Origin: a virus
Reading direction: 5' to 3' (one strand)
Length of the DNA stretch: 29,450 bases
IMG/VR virus record: IMGVR_UViG_3300020450_000069
Span: 1-29,450 of that record
Part shown: in pieces, positions 15,495 to 21,819 of the stretch
Position numbering within the stretch: position 1 is the stretch's first letter
Layout: every line of letters starts with the position of its first letter
The notes under the pieces: generated by a model
The model's database searches: none
The model's input: the letters and a program-made list of their open reading frames with translations, nothing else
Told to the model about the DNA's origin: nothing
Translations under genes and position numbers: made by a program

Positions 15495-16162
15495 GTAAAG
15501 TTACTTTATCTAAAAAGACACTAGACGTTCTTAAAAACTTTAGCACCATCAACTCCTCAATTGTATTTCGTAAAGGAAGTACAGTAAGGACTATTTCAAA
15601 CGCTGAAAATATTTTAGCTAAATTTACTGGTGAAGAGGTGTTTCCTTCTGATTTTGCAATCTATGATTTAAGTCAGTTTCTTAGTGGTATCTCTCTGTTC
15701 AATGATCCACAATTGGAATTTACAACTTCAGATTTTGTGAACATTAAAGGTGGTCGCCAGTCTGCTAAGTATTATTTTTCCGATCCTGAGATCACTCTTA
15801 AATCTGCACCAGAAAGGAATGTAAATTTTCCTGGCTCTGATCTTGAGTTTAATCTTACTGGTGATGATTTGATTGCCTTGCAAAAGGCATCTGCTATTTA
15901 CAGTTTACCCGATCTTACTTTCTTTTCTGAAGAGGGATCAGACACTATCAAACTTATTCTTAGAGATAAGGAAAACGATACTAGCAATACTTATGACATC
16001 ACATTACAAGGAACTGCTACTGGTACGTTTAGTCTTGATCTCAAGATTGAAAACATCCGTTTGTTGCCAGGCGACTATAATGTAAAAGTATCCCAACATC
16101 TTATTTCCGAGTGGACTAATACTGATGTTGACCTTACTTATTACATTGCACTAGAACCTTGA
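15491..16162 (+). CDS. gp45: Sliding clamp gp45
   Basis: gp45 is the trimeric processivity clamp for gp43 and the mobile activator of gp55-dependent late transcription. The length of 223 residues is close to T4 (228). It begins M-S-K-V-T-L-S-K-K-T-L-D-V-L-K-N-F and has F-A-I-Y-D-L-S-Q-F-L in the first domain, typical of T4-like clamps. The stop TGA overlaps a TTG start of the next gene. Confidence 0.95.
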   Translation: MSKVTLSKKTLDVLKNFSTINSSIVFRKGSTVRTISNAENILAKFTGEEVFPSDFAIYDLSQFLSGISLFNDPQLEFTTSDFVNIKGGRQSAKYYFSDPEITLKSAPERNVNFPGSDLEFNLTGDDLIALQKASAIYSLPDLTFFSEEGSDTIKLILRDKENDTSNTYDITLQGTATGTFSLDLKIENIRLLPGDYNVKVSQHLISEWTNTDVDLTYYIALEP

Positions 16163-16671
16163 ATATATTTGTTACTGATCCTTCACCCCATGTTTCTGCT
16201 CAGGTATTACCTGACAAACATATTGTCAAGATGCCACTAGAAACATGTCAAATGCTTTCTATTGTTTGCTCTGACAAATGGGGTCACAACTATGGCGAAT
16301 TGCATCGTCTTGATGGACAACCATACAAAACAGAAAAGGGTGCCTTTCGTAATCATCCTTGCACTGTATGGGCAAATCAATCACTCATCAATACATGGTG
16401 GTTAGTTGCTCATGGTATAGGATTATGTCAAGAATACACACATCGTTATGGCAAAACACATAGTTGTCAAAAGACAATAGAAGAGGCACAGAGTATCATA
16501 CCATTTGGTTATCATAATACACCAGAATCATTTACCTTTGCAGGTCCTGATGAGTTCAAGTATGATAAAACCATTGATATTTTTACTGCCTATAAAAGAT
16601 ATATTGCATCTAAACCATGGGTAGCTACAAACTATCTACGTGATCCATCTCGCAAACCATCTTGGGTATGA
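16159..16671 (+). CDS. Conserved phage protein of unknown function (170 aa), TTG start
   Basis: The N-terminus M-N-I-F-V-T-D-P with D-K-H-I-V-K-M-P-L-E-T-C-Q-M-L belongs to a phage protein type I have seen annotated as hypothetical or as distantly related to pyrimidine dimer glycosylases; I cannot confirm that label. Many conserved His, Trp and Cys residues (H-P-C-T-V-W, W-W-L-V-A-H-G) and the C-terminal Y-L-R-D-P-S-R-K-P-S-W-V suggest an enzyme. The family N-terminus begins exactly at TTG 16159, so this non-ATG start is preferred. It overlaps gp45 and speD by four bases each. Confidence 0.7.
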   Translation: MNIFVTDPSPHVSAQVLPDKHIVKMPLETCQMLSIVCSDKWGHNYGELHRLDGQPYKTEKGAFRNHPCTVWANQSLINTWWLVAHGIGLCQEYTHRYGKTHSCQKTIEEAQSIIPFGYHNTPESFTFAGPDEFKYDKTIDIFTAYKRYIASKPWVATNYLRDPSRKPSWV

Positions 16672-17021
16672 AACATATATTATTTGATTTACGTGGATGT
16701 CTCTTTAAAAATCTTTTAGATGAAGAAGAGTTCATACATGATAGCTTGGTGAATGCAGCAATAGTTGCAAAGTCACCCTATCTAAAAGTAGTAACACATA
16801 AGTTTGAACCTCAAGGTGTAACTGGTTTTGCTATGTTGAGGGATAGTCACATCAGCATACACACATGGCCTGAATATGATCTTGCAAAGTGTGACATATT
16901 TTGTTGTGGTCTTGAATCTAAACCAAAGGATGCGGTAGAATATATGAAAGAACGCTTTCACGCAACAGAAGTTGTAAGGTGGGCATGTGATAGATCAAGT
17001 GGTATTGACATGGTATTATGA
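16668..17021 (+). CDS. speD: S-adenosylmethionine decarboxylase (SpeD), pyruvoyl-dependent
   Basis: SpeD makes decarboxylated S-adenosylmethionine, the aminopropyl donor for spermidine synthesis, and is an auxiliary metabolic gene of cyanophages. The 117-residue proenzyme shows the self-processing motif D-S-H-I-S-I-H-T-W-P-E. With this start the future pyruvoyl serine is S60, the proton donor H65 and the catalytic cysteine C80, in the same spacing as the bacterial class (63/68/83 in Thermotoga). The residue before the cleaved serine is Asp rather than the usual Glu. The start is ATG 16668, overlapping the previous stop; an upstream in-frame TTG at 16662 is less likely. It lies between clamp and clamp loader genes, so it is expressed with replication genes. 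Confidence 0.92.
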   Translation: MKHILFDLRGCLFKNLLDEEEFIHDSLVNAAIVAKSPYLKVVTHKFEPQGVTGFAMLRDSHISIHTWPEYDLAKCDIFCCGLESKPKDAVEYMKERFHATEVVRWACDRSSGIDMVL

Positions 17022-17962
17022 GCAAAGAATTTTTATGGGTGGAGAAATACCGTCCAAACAAAGTTAAAGATTGTATTCTTCCTGATAGCACTAAAAATGT
17101 GTTCCAAGGATTTATTGATCAAGGAGAACTTCCTAACCTACTTCTAACAGGAACTGCAGGTGTTGGTAAAACTACCATTGCCAAAGCTATGTGTGAAGAG
17201 ATAGGAGCATCATATATTGTTATCAATGGATCTGACGAAGGTCGTTTTCTGGATACAGTTAGAAATCGTGTAAGGCAGTTTGCTACAACTGTATCATTGA
17301 CATCAGGTGCATCACATAAAGTTGTTATCATTGATGAGGCAGACAATACTACTAACGATGTACAACTGTCATTGCGAACTGCTGTAGAGGAGTTCCATAA
17401 CAACTGTCGTTTTATATTCACATGTAATTTTATCAATAAGATTATTGAACCATTACATTCTAGATGCACAGTTGTTGATTTTAGAATTAAACCTGAGCAA
17501 TCAACAAAATTACAAGGTGAATTTTTTACACGTCTTAAATCTATTTTAAGCAATGAAAAAGTTAAATTTGAAGATAAAGTTTTAGCAAAACTTGTCAAAA
17601 GATATTATCCTGATTGGCGTAGACTTATTAATGAATGTCAACGTTATGCTGCATCAGGTTCTATTGATTCTGCTATTCTTGTAGACGTTGCTGATATTAA
17701 CCTCAACGATCTTATGGGATCTCTTAAGAGAAAAGAATTTACCACAGTAAAAAACTGGGTAGTTCAACATATGGACAATGACCCTAGTATGGTCATGAGA
17801 AAAATTTATGATAGTCTATATGGTATGTTAAAACCTGCCTCTATTCCAGAAGCAGTTCTGATCATTGCCAAGTATATGCGTGACATTACTGTGGTTCCCG
17901 ATCAGGAAATTAATCTGTTAGCATGTCTAACAGAAATTATGATGAGTTGTGAATTCAAATGA
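17018..17962 (+). CDS. gp44: Clamp loader ATPase subunit gp44
   Basis: gp44 forms the ATPase tetramer of the gp44/62 clamp loader that opens gp45. The 314 residues (T4: 319) begin with E-F-L-W-V-E-K-Y-R-P, the standard RFC start, then Walker A T-G-T-A-G-V-G-K-T-T, Walker B V-V-I-I-D-E-A-D and the S-R-C arginine-finger motif (H-S-R-C-T-V). The start is ATG 17018 in a 4-base overlap with speD; the end overlaps the next gene in the same way. Confidence 0.96.
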   Translation: MSKEFLWVEKYRPNKVKDCILPDSTKNVFQGFIDQGELPNLLLTGTAGVGKTTIAKAMCEEIGASYIVINGSDEGRFLDTVRNRVRQFATTVSLTSGASHKVVIIDEADNTTNDVQLSLRTAVEEFHNNCRFIFTCNFINKIIEPLHSRCTVVDFRIKPEQSTKLQGEFFTRLKSILSNEKVKFEDKVLAKLVKRYYPDWRRLINECQRYAASGSIDSAILVDVADINLNDLMGSLKRKEFTTVKNWVVQHMDNDPSMVMRKIYDSLYGMLKPASIPEAVLIIAKYMRDITVVPDQEINLLACLTEIMMSCEFK

Positions 17963-18231
17963 TTATGACATTTATTACATTAATCCCACATGCTAACCTA
18001 CAGGGTGGTGCTGCCTTTGCAGTATTCTTAGGTGTATTTGTTCTTGCCTTTATGATATATGGTGTGTACATGACCTTTGGTGCAGGAGGTAAAGATCTTA
18101 AAGATGAGATTAAGGAACATGCAAGAATGCATGAGTTAGGAATTGCTCATGGACATGAGGGTGGAGGACCTAGACCTGTGATGACACAAACAGCACAGGA
18201 ACAAGATTATCCACAACACCATCATGACTAA
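17959..18231 (+). CDS. PsbN-like single-span membrane protein (90 aa)
   Basis: A membrane segment at residues about 17-39 is followed by Y-M-T-F-G-A-G-G-K-D-L-K-D-E-I-K-E-H. The arrangement of one span, then F-G, a basic residue, L-K/R-D and E-H, resembles the photosystem II assembly protein PsbN, which is about 43 residues long. This product has an extra His/Gly-rich tail (H-G-H-E-G-G-G, final H-H-H-D). Similarity is short and could be convergent, so the label is tentative. It is coupled to gp44 by ATGA. Confidence 0.5.
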   Translation: MIMTFITLIPHANLQGGAAFAVFLGVFVLAFMIYGVYMTFGAGGKDLKDEIKEHARMHELGIAHGHEGGGPRPVMTQTAQEQDYPQHHHD

Positions 18232-18385
18232 AAAAAGAACACAGAATAAAGAAAATTATTACTATGTTTTTTGGGTAGTAGCTATGGTTGCTTTCATAGT
18301 GCCACAATGTTTTACAGCATGGGCATACATGGAATTAGTTGATATACTAAAGACAAGAACAATTGAGGTAAAGGTCATTGACTAA
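18224..18385 (+). CDS. Small membrane protein (53 aa)
   Basis: It starts in an 8-base overlap with the previous gene. A basic N-terminus precedes a hydrophobic segment at residues about 14-35 (V-F-W-V-V-A-M-V-A-F-I-V-P), then a short charged tail. This suggests an N-in membrane anchor. It overlaps the dam start by 8 bases. Function unknown. Confidence 0.55.
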   Translation: MTKKRTQNKENYYYVFWVVAMVAFIVPQCFTAWAYMELVDILKTRTIEVKVID

Positions 18386-19226
18386 AGCTTTAAAAACTCC
18401 ACTAAGATATCCTGGCGGAAAGAGTAGAGCATTAAGTAAACTGTTTCAATTTATTCCCAACCTATCACAGTATGAAGAATATCGTGAACCATTCTTAGGT
18501 GGTGGTTCAGTAGCAATAGAGATAGGTAAGAGATATCCACATTTACAAATATGGGTGAATGATTTATATGAACCCTTGTATAATTTTTGGTGTGAACTAC
18601 AACACAATGGTGAGAAATTACAAAAGGAATTGGAGGATATAAAAAGTGTTTATTGCAATCCAGATTCAGCAAGGTGTCTTTTCCAAACAATGAAAGATGT
18701 CATCAATGACAAAAGTAAATCTGAATTTGATCGTGCTGTTGCTTTTTATATTGTTAACAAATGTTCTTTCAGTGGTCTTACTGAATCATCATCATTTAGT
18801 TCACAAGCTTCTGATTCTAATTTTTCTCTTAGAGGAATACAAAAACTTAATGACTATTCAAATCTGATTCAGTCTTGGACTATAACAAATCTTTCATATG
18901 AAAGAATGTTAACTGATGATAAAGATATATTTTTATACCTAGATCCTCCATATGATATTAAAGATAATCTTTATGGTGGTAAAGGAGGAACAATGCATAA
19001 AAGATTTGATCATGATGAATTTGCTTCATGGTGTGATAATTATGCATCATCCATGTTGATCTCTTACAACTCTGATCAAATTGTTAAGGATCGTTTTAAG
19101 GAGTGGACAGCTGCAGAATTTGCACACACTTACACCATGCGGTCTGTGGGATGCTATAATACAGAACAAGCATCCAGAAAAGAATTAGTCCTCGCAAATT
19201 ATGAAATGCCAAGTAAAACTCTTTAA
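18378..19226 (+). CDS. dam: DNA adenine N6-methyltransferase (Dam, D12 class)
   Basis: This product transfers methyl groups from S-adenosylmethionine to adenine, in T4-like phages usually at GATC. The 282 residues show the alpha-class order: the N-terminal L-R-Y-P-G-G-K-S, SAM-binding motif I F-L-G-G-G-S (about 39-44), and the catalytic D-P-P-Y (about 191-194) preceded by L-Y-L. The start is TTG at 18378 inside the end of the preceding small gene; the family N-terminus T-P-L-R-Y-P-G-G-K begins right after it. Specificity cannot be read from the sequence. It probably protects phage DNA from restriction or marks replicated DNA. Confidence 0.92.
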   Translation: MTKALKTPLRYPGGKSRALSKLFQFIPNLSQYEEYREPFLGGGSVAIEIGKRYPHLQIWVNDLYEPLYNFWCELQHNGEKLQKELEDIKSVYCNPDSARCLFQTMKDVINDKSKSEFDRAVAFYIVNKCSFSGLTESSSFSSQASDSNFSLRGIQKLNDYSNLIQSWTITNLSYERMLTDDKDIFLYLDPPYDIKDNLYGGKGGTMHKRFDHDEFASWCDNYASSMLISYNSDQIVKDRFKEWTAAEFAHTYTMRSVGCYNTEQASRKELVLANYEMPSKTL

Positions 19227-19341
19227 AGCAGGAACTGTATTTACCGAAGAGGTAATTGCTACAGATTATCAAGACGCACGTAAAGTTGCTCTTGCTCGTA
19301 ATCCTGGCGCAACTGTTGTTGGAGTAAATGTTAAATTCTAA
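19201..19341 (+). CDS. Small conserved phage protein (46 aa)
   Basis: This compact protein has the pattern K-V-K-L-F-type strand, E-E-V-I-A-T-D-Y-Q-D-A-R-K-V-A-L-A-R-N-P-G-A and a final V-V-G-V-N-V strand (beta-alpha-beta). I have seen similar short proteins in marine T4-like phages without a function. It overlaps dam by 26 bases and the next gene by 14. Confidence 0.6.
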   Translation: MKCQVKLFKAGTVFTEEVIATDYQDARKVALARNPGATVVGVNVKF

Positions 19342-19555
19342 ACTATGGAGAATCTGGGCAAAGGCACTAGGTGACAAATCGGGTAAAGATGATAAAGAGG
19401 CAGATTTTATTGCTATCATCAGAACTCTTATTTTTATACAGTTAGTAGTCACTAACTGTTTTATTATTGCAGGAAACATAAGACACTGGAACGACAATGT
19501 ACCAACTGAAAGATTATCTATACAGCATCAATCAATCCAAGAAGAACATTCTTGA
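19328..19555 (+). CDS. Small membrane protein before gp62 (75 aa)
   Basis: The N-terminal segment L-W-R-I-W-A-K-A-L-G-D-K is followed by an acidic stretch and a membrane segment at residues about 27-50 (I-A-I-I-R-T-L-I-F-I-Q-L-V-V-T-N-C-F-I-I-A-G-N). This type is widespread in cyanomyoviruses without assigned function. It overlaps gp62 by 59 bases. Confidence 0.65.
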   Translation: MLNSKLWRIWAKALGDKSGKDDKEADFIAIIRTLIFIQLVVTNCFIIAGNIRHWNDNVPTERLSIQHQSIQEEHS

Positions 19556-19883
19556 TGATGATCTTGATGCACAGAAAAAATATCCAACATATATTGTCAA
19601 TAGATGCCTTAGTTCTTTTACAGATACAATCTTGTTTGCTAATGAAATGAACAAGAATCCTCATCTACCAACCAAGCTACAATATGATTTTTTACTAAAT
19701 AGTGTGAAGCCTAGGAAACGTTTCTCTCCTTGGGCAAGGAAAGATTCTATTGATGATCTTGATTTAGTCAAAGAGTATTATGGTTATAATGACGATAAGG
19801 CACTCCAAGCACTCAGGATTCTCACCAAGGATCAACTAGATAATATTAAAAAATCATTGAGCAAAGGTGGTAAAAATGGGTGA
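19497..19883 (+). CDS. gp62: Clamp loader small subunit gp62
   Basis: gp62 is the single non-ATPase subunit of the gp44/62 clamp loader. The 128 residues are shorter than T4 gp62 (187), as expected for cyanomyoviruses. The signature runs Y-P-T-Y-I-V-N-R-C-L-S, A-N-E-M-N, L-Q-Y-D-F-L-L-N and K-R-F-S-P-W, then Y-Y-G-Y-N. It overlaps the membrane protein gene upstream and regA downstream (by 8 bases), so clamp loader and RegA are co-translated. Confidence 0.92.
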   Translation: MYQLKDYLYSINQSKKNILDDDLDAQKKYPTYIVNRCLSSFTDTILFANEMNKNPHLPTKLQYDFLLNSVKPRKRFSPWARKDSIDDLDLVKEYYGYNDDKALQALRILTKDQLDNIKKSLSKGGKNG

Positions 19884-20304
19884 GACAGAAATTCAGTGGA
19901 AACAAACTGATATGGTGGAAGTGTTTCTAAATGAACCAGATGATTTTCTCAAAGTGAGAGAAACATTAACAAGAATTGGTGTAGCGTCAAGAAAAGAAAA
20001 AAAGATTTATCAATCCTGTCATATACTTCACAAACAGGGTAAGTATTATATCGTACACTTTAAAGAATTATTTGCATTAGATGGTAAGAATACAAATTTT
20101 TCCGTGAATGATGTGCAACGTCGCAATCGTATTGTACAACTATTAGTTGATTGGGGATTAGTGAGTATCTCACCAATAAGTAAAGAAAAAATTTCTGATC
20201 CAGCTCCTCTAAATCAAATTAAAGTATTGTCTTTTAAAGAGAAAAACGATTGGACTCTTGAGTCAAAATACAACATTGGTCGTAAGAAACAAGAAGGAGA
20301 GTAA
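19876..20304 (+). CDS. regA: Translational repressor RegA
   Basis: RegA binds the translation start region of many early phage mRNAs and blocks ribosomes. The 142-residue product is a bit longer than T4 RegA (122). The core is very close to T4: D-F-L-K-V-R-E-T-L-T-R-I-G, Y-Q-S-C-H-I-L, Y-Y-I-V-H-F-K-E and D-W-G-L. The start is ATG 19876, with AAGGTGG ribosome binding site a few bases upstream inside gp62; an in-frame GTG at 19867 is less likely. It ends the clamp-loader operon before a 108-base gap. Confidence 0.94.
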   Translation: MGETEIQWKQTDMVEVFLNEPDDFLKVRETLTRIGVASRKEKKIYQSCHILHKQGKYYIVHFKELFALDGKNTNFSVNDVQRRNRIVQLLVDWGLVSISPISKEKISDPAPLNQIKVLSFKEKNDWTLESKYNIGRKKQEGE

Positions 20305-20324
20305 ACCGTATTTACAATGAGGGT

Positions 20325-20353
20325 TTGCACACCTCTATTTTTTATGATATTAT
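20325..20353 (+). promoter_or_regulatory. Sigma70-like promoter for hsp20 and possibly gp43
   Basis: TTGCAC (20325-20330) and TATTAT (20348-20353) are 17 bases apart in the gap after regA, a good match to a host-type early promoter. Transcription would start near 20360, so the hsp20 start at 20413 has a leader of about 53 bases. TATGAT at 20343-20348 is a weaker alternative as its spacing is only 12 bases. Confidence 0.6.
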
Positions 20354-20366
20354 TATAAAATAATAT
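20347..20366 (+). repeat. AT-only inverted repeat overlapping the -10 element
   Basis: ATATTATT and AATAATAT form a perfect 8-bp inverted repeat with a 4-base spacer, covering the -10 hexamer and the predicted start site. It could be an operator or just an easily melted AT-rich promoter core. Confidence 0.5.
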
Positions 20367-20412
20367 TGTGATGCCTAACGGGTCACATGTAAACGTCGCT
20401 TTTTATAGGACA

Positions 20413-20814
20413 ATGGTAACATTTAATTGGGAGACTTACACTCCATTTACAATCGGTTTAGATGAAACATTCAACAGACTTGAAGCTCTTGCAGGAACAA
20501 GAGATAATTATCCTCCACACAATGTCATTAATGGATCTGATGGTAGAACCATATTGGAACTCGCTCTTGCGGGATTTTCAAGAGGAGATATTGAGGTTGA
20601 GACAGAACGGAATGTTTTAACCGTTTCAGCAAACAAATCTTCAAAAGAAGAAAAACAGTATCAACATAAAGGTATTTCACAAAGATCTTTTTCAAAAAAC
20701 TGGCAAATGTCAGATGATGTAGAAGTTGAAAAGGTAGAATTTGAGGATGGTTTATTGCAAATTATCTTAAAGAAAGAATTACCAGAAAAACAAAAAAGAA
20801 AGAAACATTTTTAA
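20413..20814 (+). CDS. hsp20: Small heat shock protein Hsp20 (alpha-crystallin domain)
   Basis: This is a 133-residue small heat shock protein, an ATP-independent holdase that forms oligomers. The alpha-crystallin domain spans residues about 39-125: Y-P-P-H-N-V-I, L-A-L-A-G-F-S-R-G-D-I-E-V, V-L-T-V-S-A, G-I-S-Q-R-S-F, and the terminal G-L-L-Q-I-I-L-K. Cyanomyoviruses carry hsp20 near gp43; it may protect phage proteins or the host photosynthetic apparatus. The ATG at 20413 gives the usual short N-terminal arm; in-frame GTG 20368 and ATG 20371 upstream are also possible. A terminator follows directly. Confidence 0.9.
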   Translation: MVTFNWETYTPFTIGLDETFNRLEALAGTRDNYPPHNVINGSDGRTILELALAGFSRGDIEVETERNVLTVSANKSSKEEKQYQHKGISQRSFSKNWQMSDDVEVEKVEFEDGLLQIILKKELPEKQKRKKHF

Positions 20815-20822
20815 ATCATAAC

Positions 20823-20846
20823 GGGCACTTGACGGTGCCCTTTTTT
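20823..20846 (+). terminator. Intrinsic terminator after hsp20
   Basis: GGGCAC and GTGCCC form a perfect GC-rich 6-bp stem with a 6-base loop (TTGACG), followed by six T. It lies 9 bases after the hsp20 stop and separates hsp20 from the gp43 gene cluster. Confidence 0.9.
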
Positions 20847-20878
20847 AATGCTAAACTTAAAGCTAACTCATAAAAATT

Positions 20879-21232
20879 ATGGCGGTATCAATCATAACCC
20901 TAAAAACGGGTGATCGCATCATTACCGAGTTGAAAGAGATTTTTGATGGAGAGGGAGATGACAAGAAAGGCATCTGTCTTATGATGGAAGATCCTTACAT
21001 CTTAAACCTTGATGGTGCAACACCTCAATATCTAACAGAACAACATGGTATGGAGTATCAAGTTCGTTTCAGTAAATGGAATCCATATTCTATTGACTGG
21101 CAATTTAAACTTCCATATGATAGTGTCATGACTATTAGTAATCCAGAACCAGGATTAGAAAAAGCATGGAAACAAAAACTTACCGAAAAAAAGGAATTAG
21201 AAAATGACGGAAAAAACACAACTGAAGACTAA
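20879..21232 (+). CDS. Small beta-rich protein, Sm-like candidate 1 before gp43 (117 aa)
   Basis: The fold pattern is S-I-I-T-L-K-T-G-D-R-I (strand and T-G-D turn), M-M-E-D-P-Y-I-L, R-F-S-K-W-N-P-Y-S, then D-S-V-M-T-I-S-N-P-E-P and a helical tail. Its layout matches the next two genes and the gene after uvsW, so it belongs to a local paralogous family. The first two elements resemble the strand order of Sm-fold proteins; that is inference. It starts 33 bases after the hsp20 terminator, and I see no clear promoter in that gap. Confidence 0.75.
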   Translation: MAVSIITLKTGDRIITELKEIFDGEGDDKKGICLMMEDPYILNLDGATPQYLTEQHGMEYQVRFSKWNPYSIDWQFKLPYDSVMTISNPEPGLEKAWKQKLTEKKELENDGKNTTED

Positions 21233-21599
21233 TCACAATATTCGTATTGTAAATCTTACAACTGGTGATAACGTTCTTTGTATGTTTGGCGAAGTTCGTG
21301 GAGATGATGATAAGATTATCGGATATCGTATGTTGTATCCATATGCTTTAGGTCTTGGTCAAGAAAATGAAGATGGAACTATTCCTATTTCATATACACG
21401 TTGGTGTCCATTCTCTCCTGTAGAAGAACATCGTCTTGGCGGAGAACATATTATTAGTGTGGTATATCCAGACAATGGTATTGTTGATAATTTTGCAAGT
21501 AGACTTCGTGAAATTGGATTAACTGATGAACAAATTTTCTTTCCAAAAAAAGAGGTAACCGATGGAGATAACAGCGAACCTAATAAAACTGCAGCATGA
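21204..21599 (+). CDS. Small beta-rich protein, Sm-like candidate 2 before gp43 (131 aa)
   Basis: I-R-I-V-N-L-T-T-G-D-N-V, R-M-L-Y-P-Y-A-L, Y-T-R-W-C-P-F-S and E-H-I-I-S-V-V-Y-P-D-N-G-I repeat the plan of the previous gene, with an extended C-terminal tail of about 30 residues. It overlaps the previous gene by 29 bases and the next by 38. No known family is assigned. Confidence 0.75.
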   Translation: MTEKTQLKTNHNIRIVNLTTGDNVLCMFGEVRGDDDKIIGYRMLYPYALGLGQENEDGTIPISYTRWCPFSPVEEHRLGGEHIISVVYPDNGIVDNFASRLREIGLTDEQIFFPKKEVTDGDNSEPNKTAA

Positions 21600-21819
21600 G
21601 TGGATCGTCACTCAGATGGAATCAGTTGAGGGAGAAACTTTGCCTGGCGATCCAGATGTTTGGTTAATTGAACCTTATCTGGTAGACTATGAAGGTCAAT
21701 TAACTCCTTGGGCAGAGCAGTCATCTGAACGAGAGTTCAATGTTAGATCTTCTGATTTGTTAGTAGTGACCAATCCAAGCAAGTCAATTCTTGCTCGTTA
21801 TATTGAATGTCTTGAATGA
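21562..21819 (+). CDS. Small beta-rich protein, Sm-like candidate 3 before gp43 (85 aa)
   Basis: This is a shorter and more divergent member: A-N-L-I-K-L-Q-H-E-W-I (the T-G-D turn is replaced), L-I-E-P-Y-L-V, L-T-P-W-A-E-Q-S and S-S-D-L-L-V-V-T-N-P-S-K-S-I-L-A-R-Y. It overlaps the upstream gene by 38 bases and gp43 by 4, which ties its translation to the polymerase. Confidence 0.7.
   Translation: MEITANLIKLQHEWIVTQMESVEGETLPGDPDVWLIEPYLVDYEGQLTPWAEQSSEREFNVRSSDLLVVTNPSKSILARYIECLE

Noticed and set aside
17119-17598. Minus-strand open frame opposite gp44
   Set aside because: It is the antisense shadow of a conserved ATPase gene; it has no start signal or domain.
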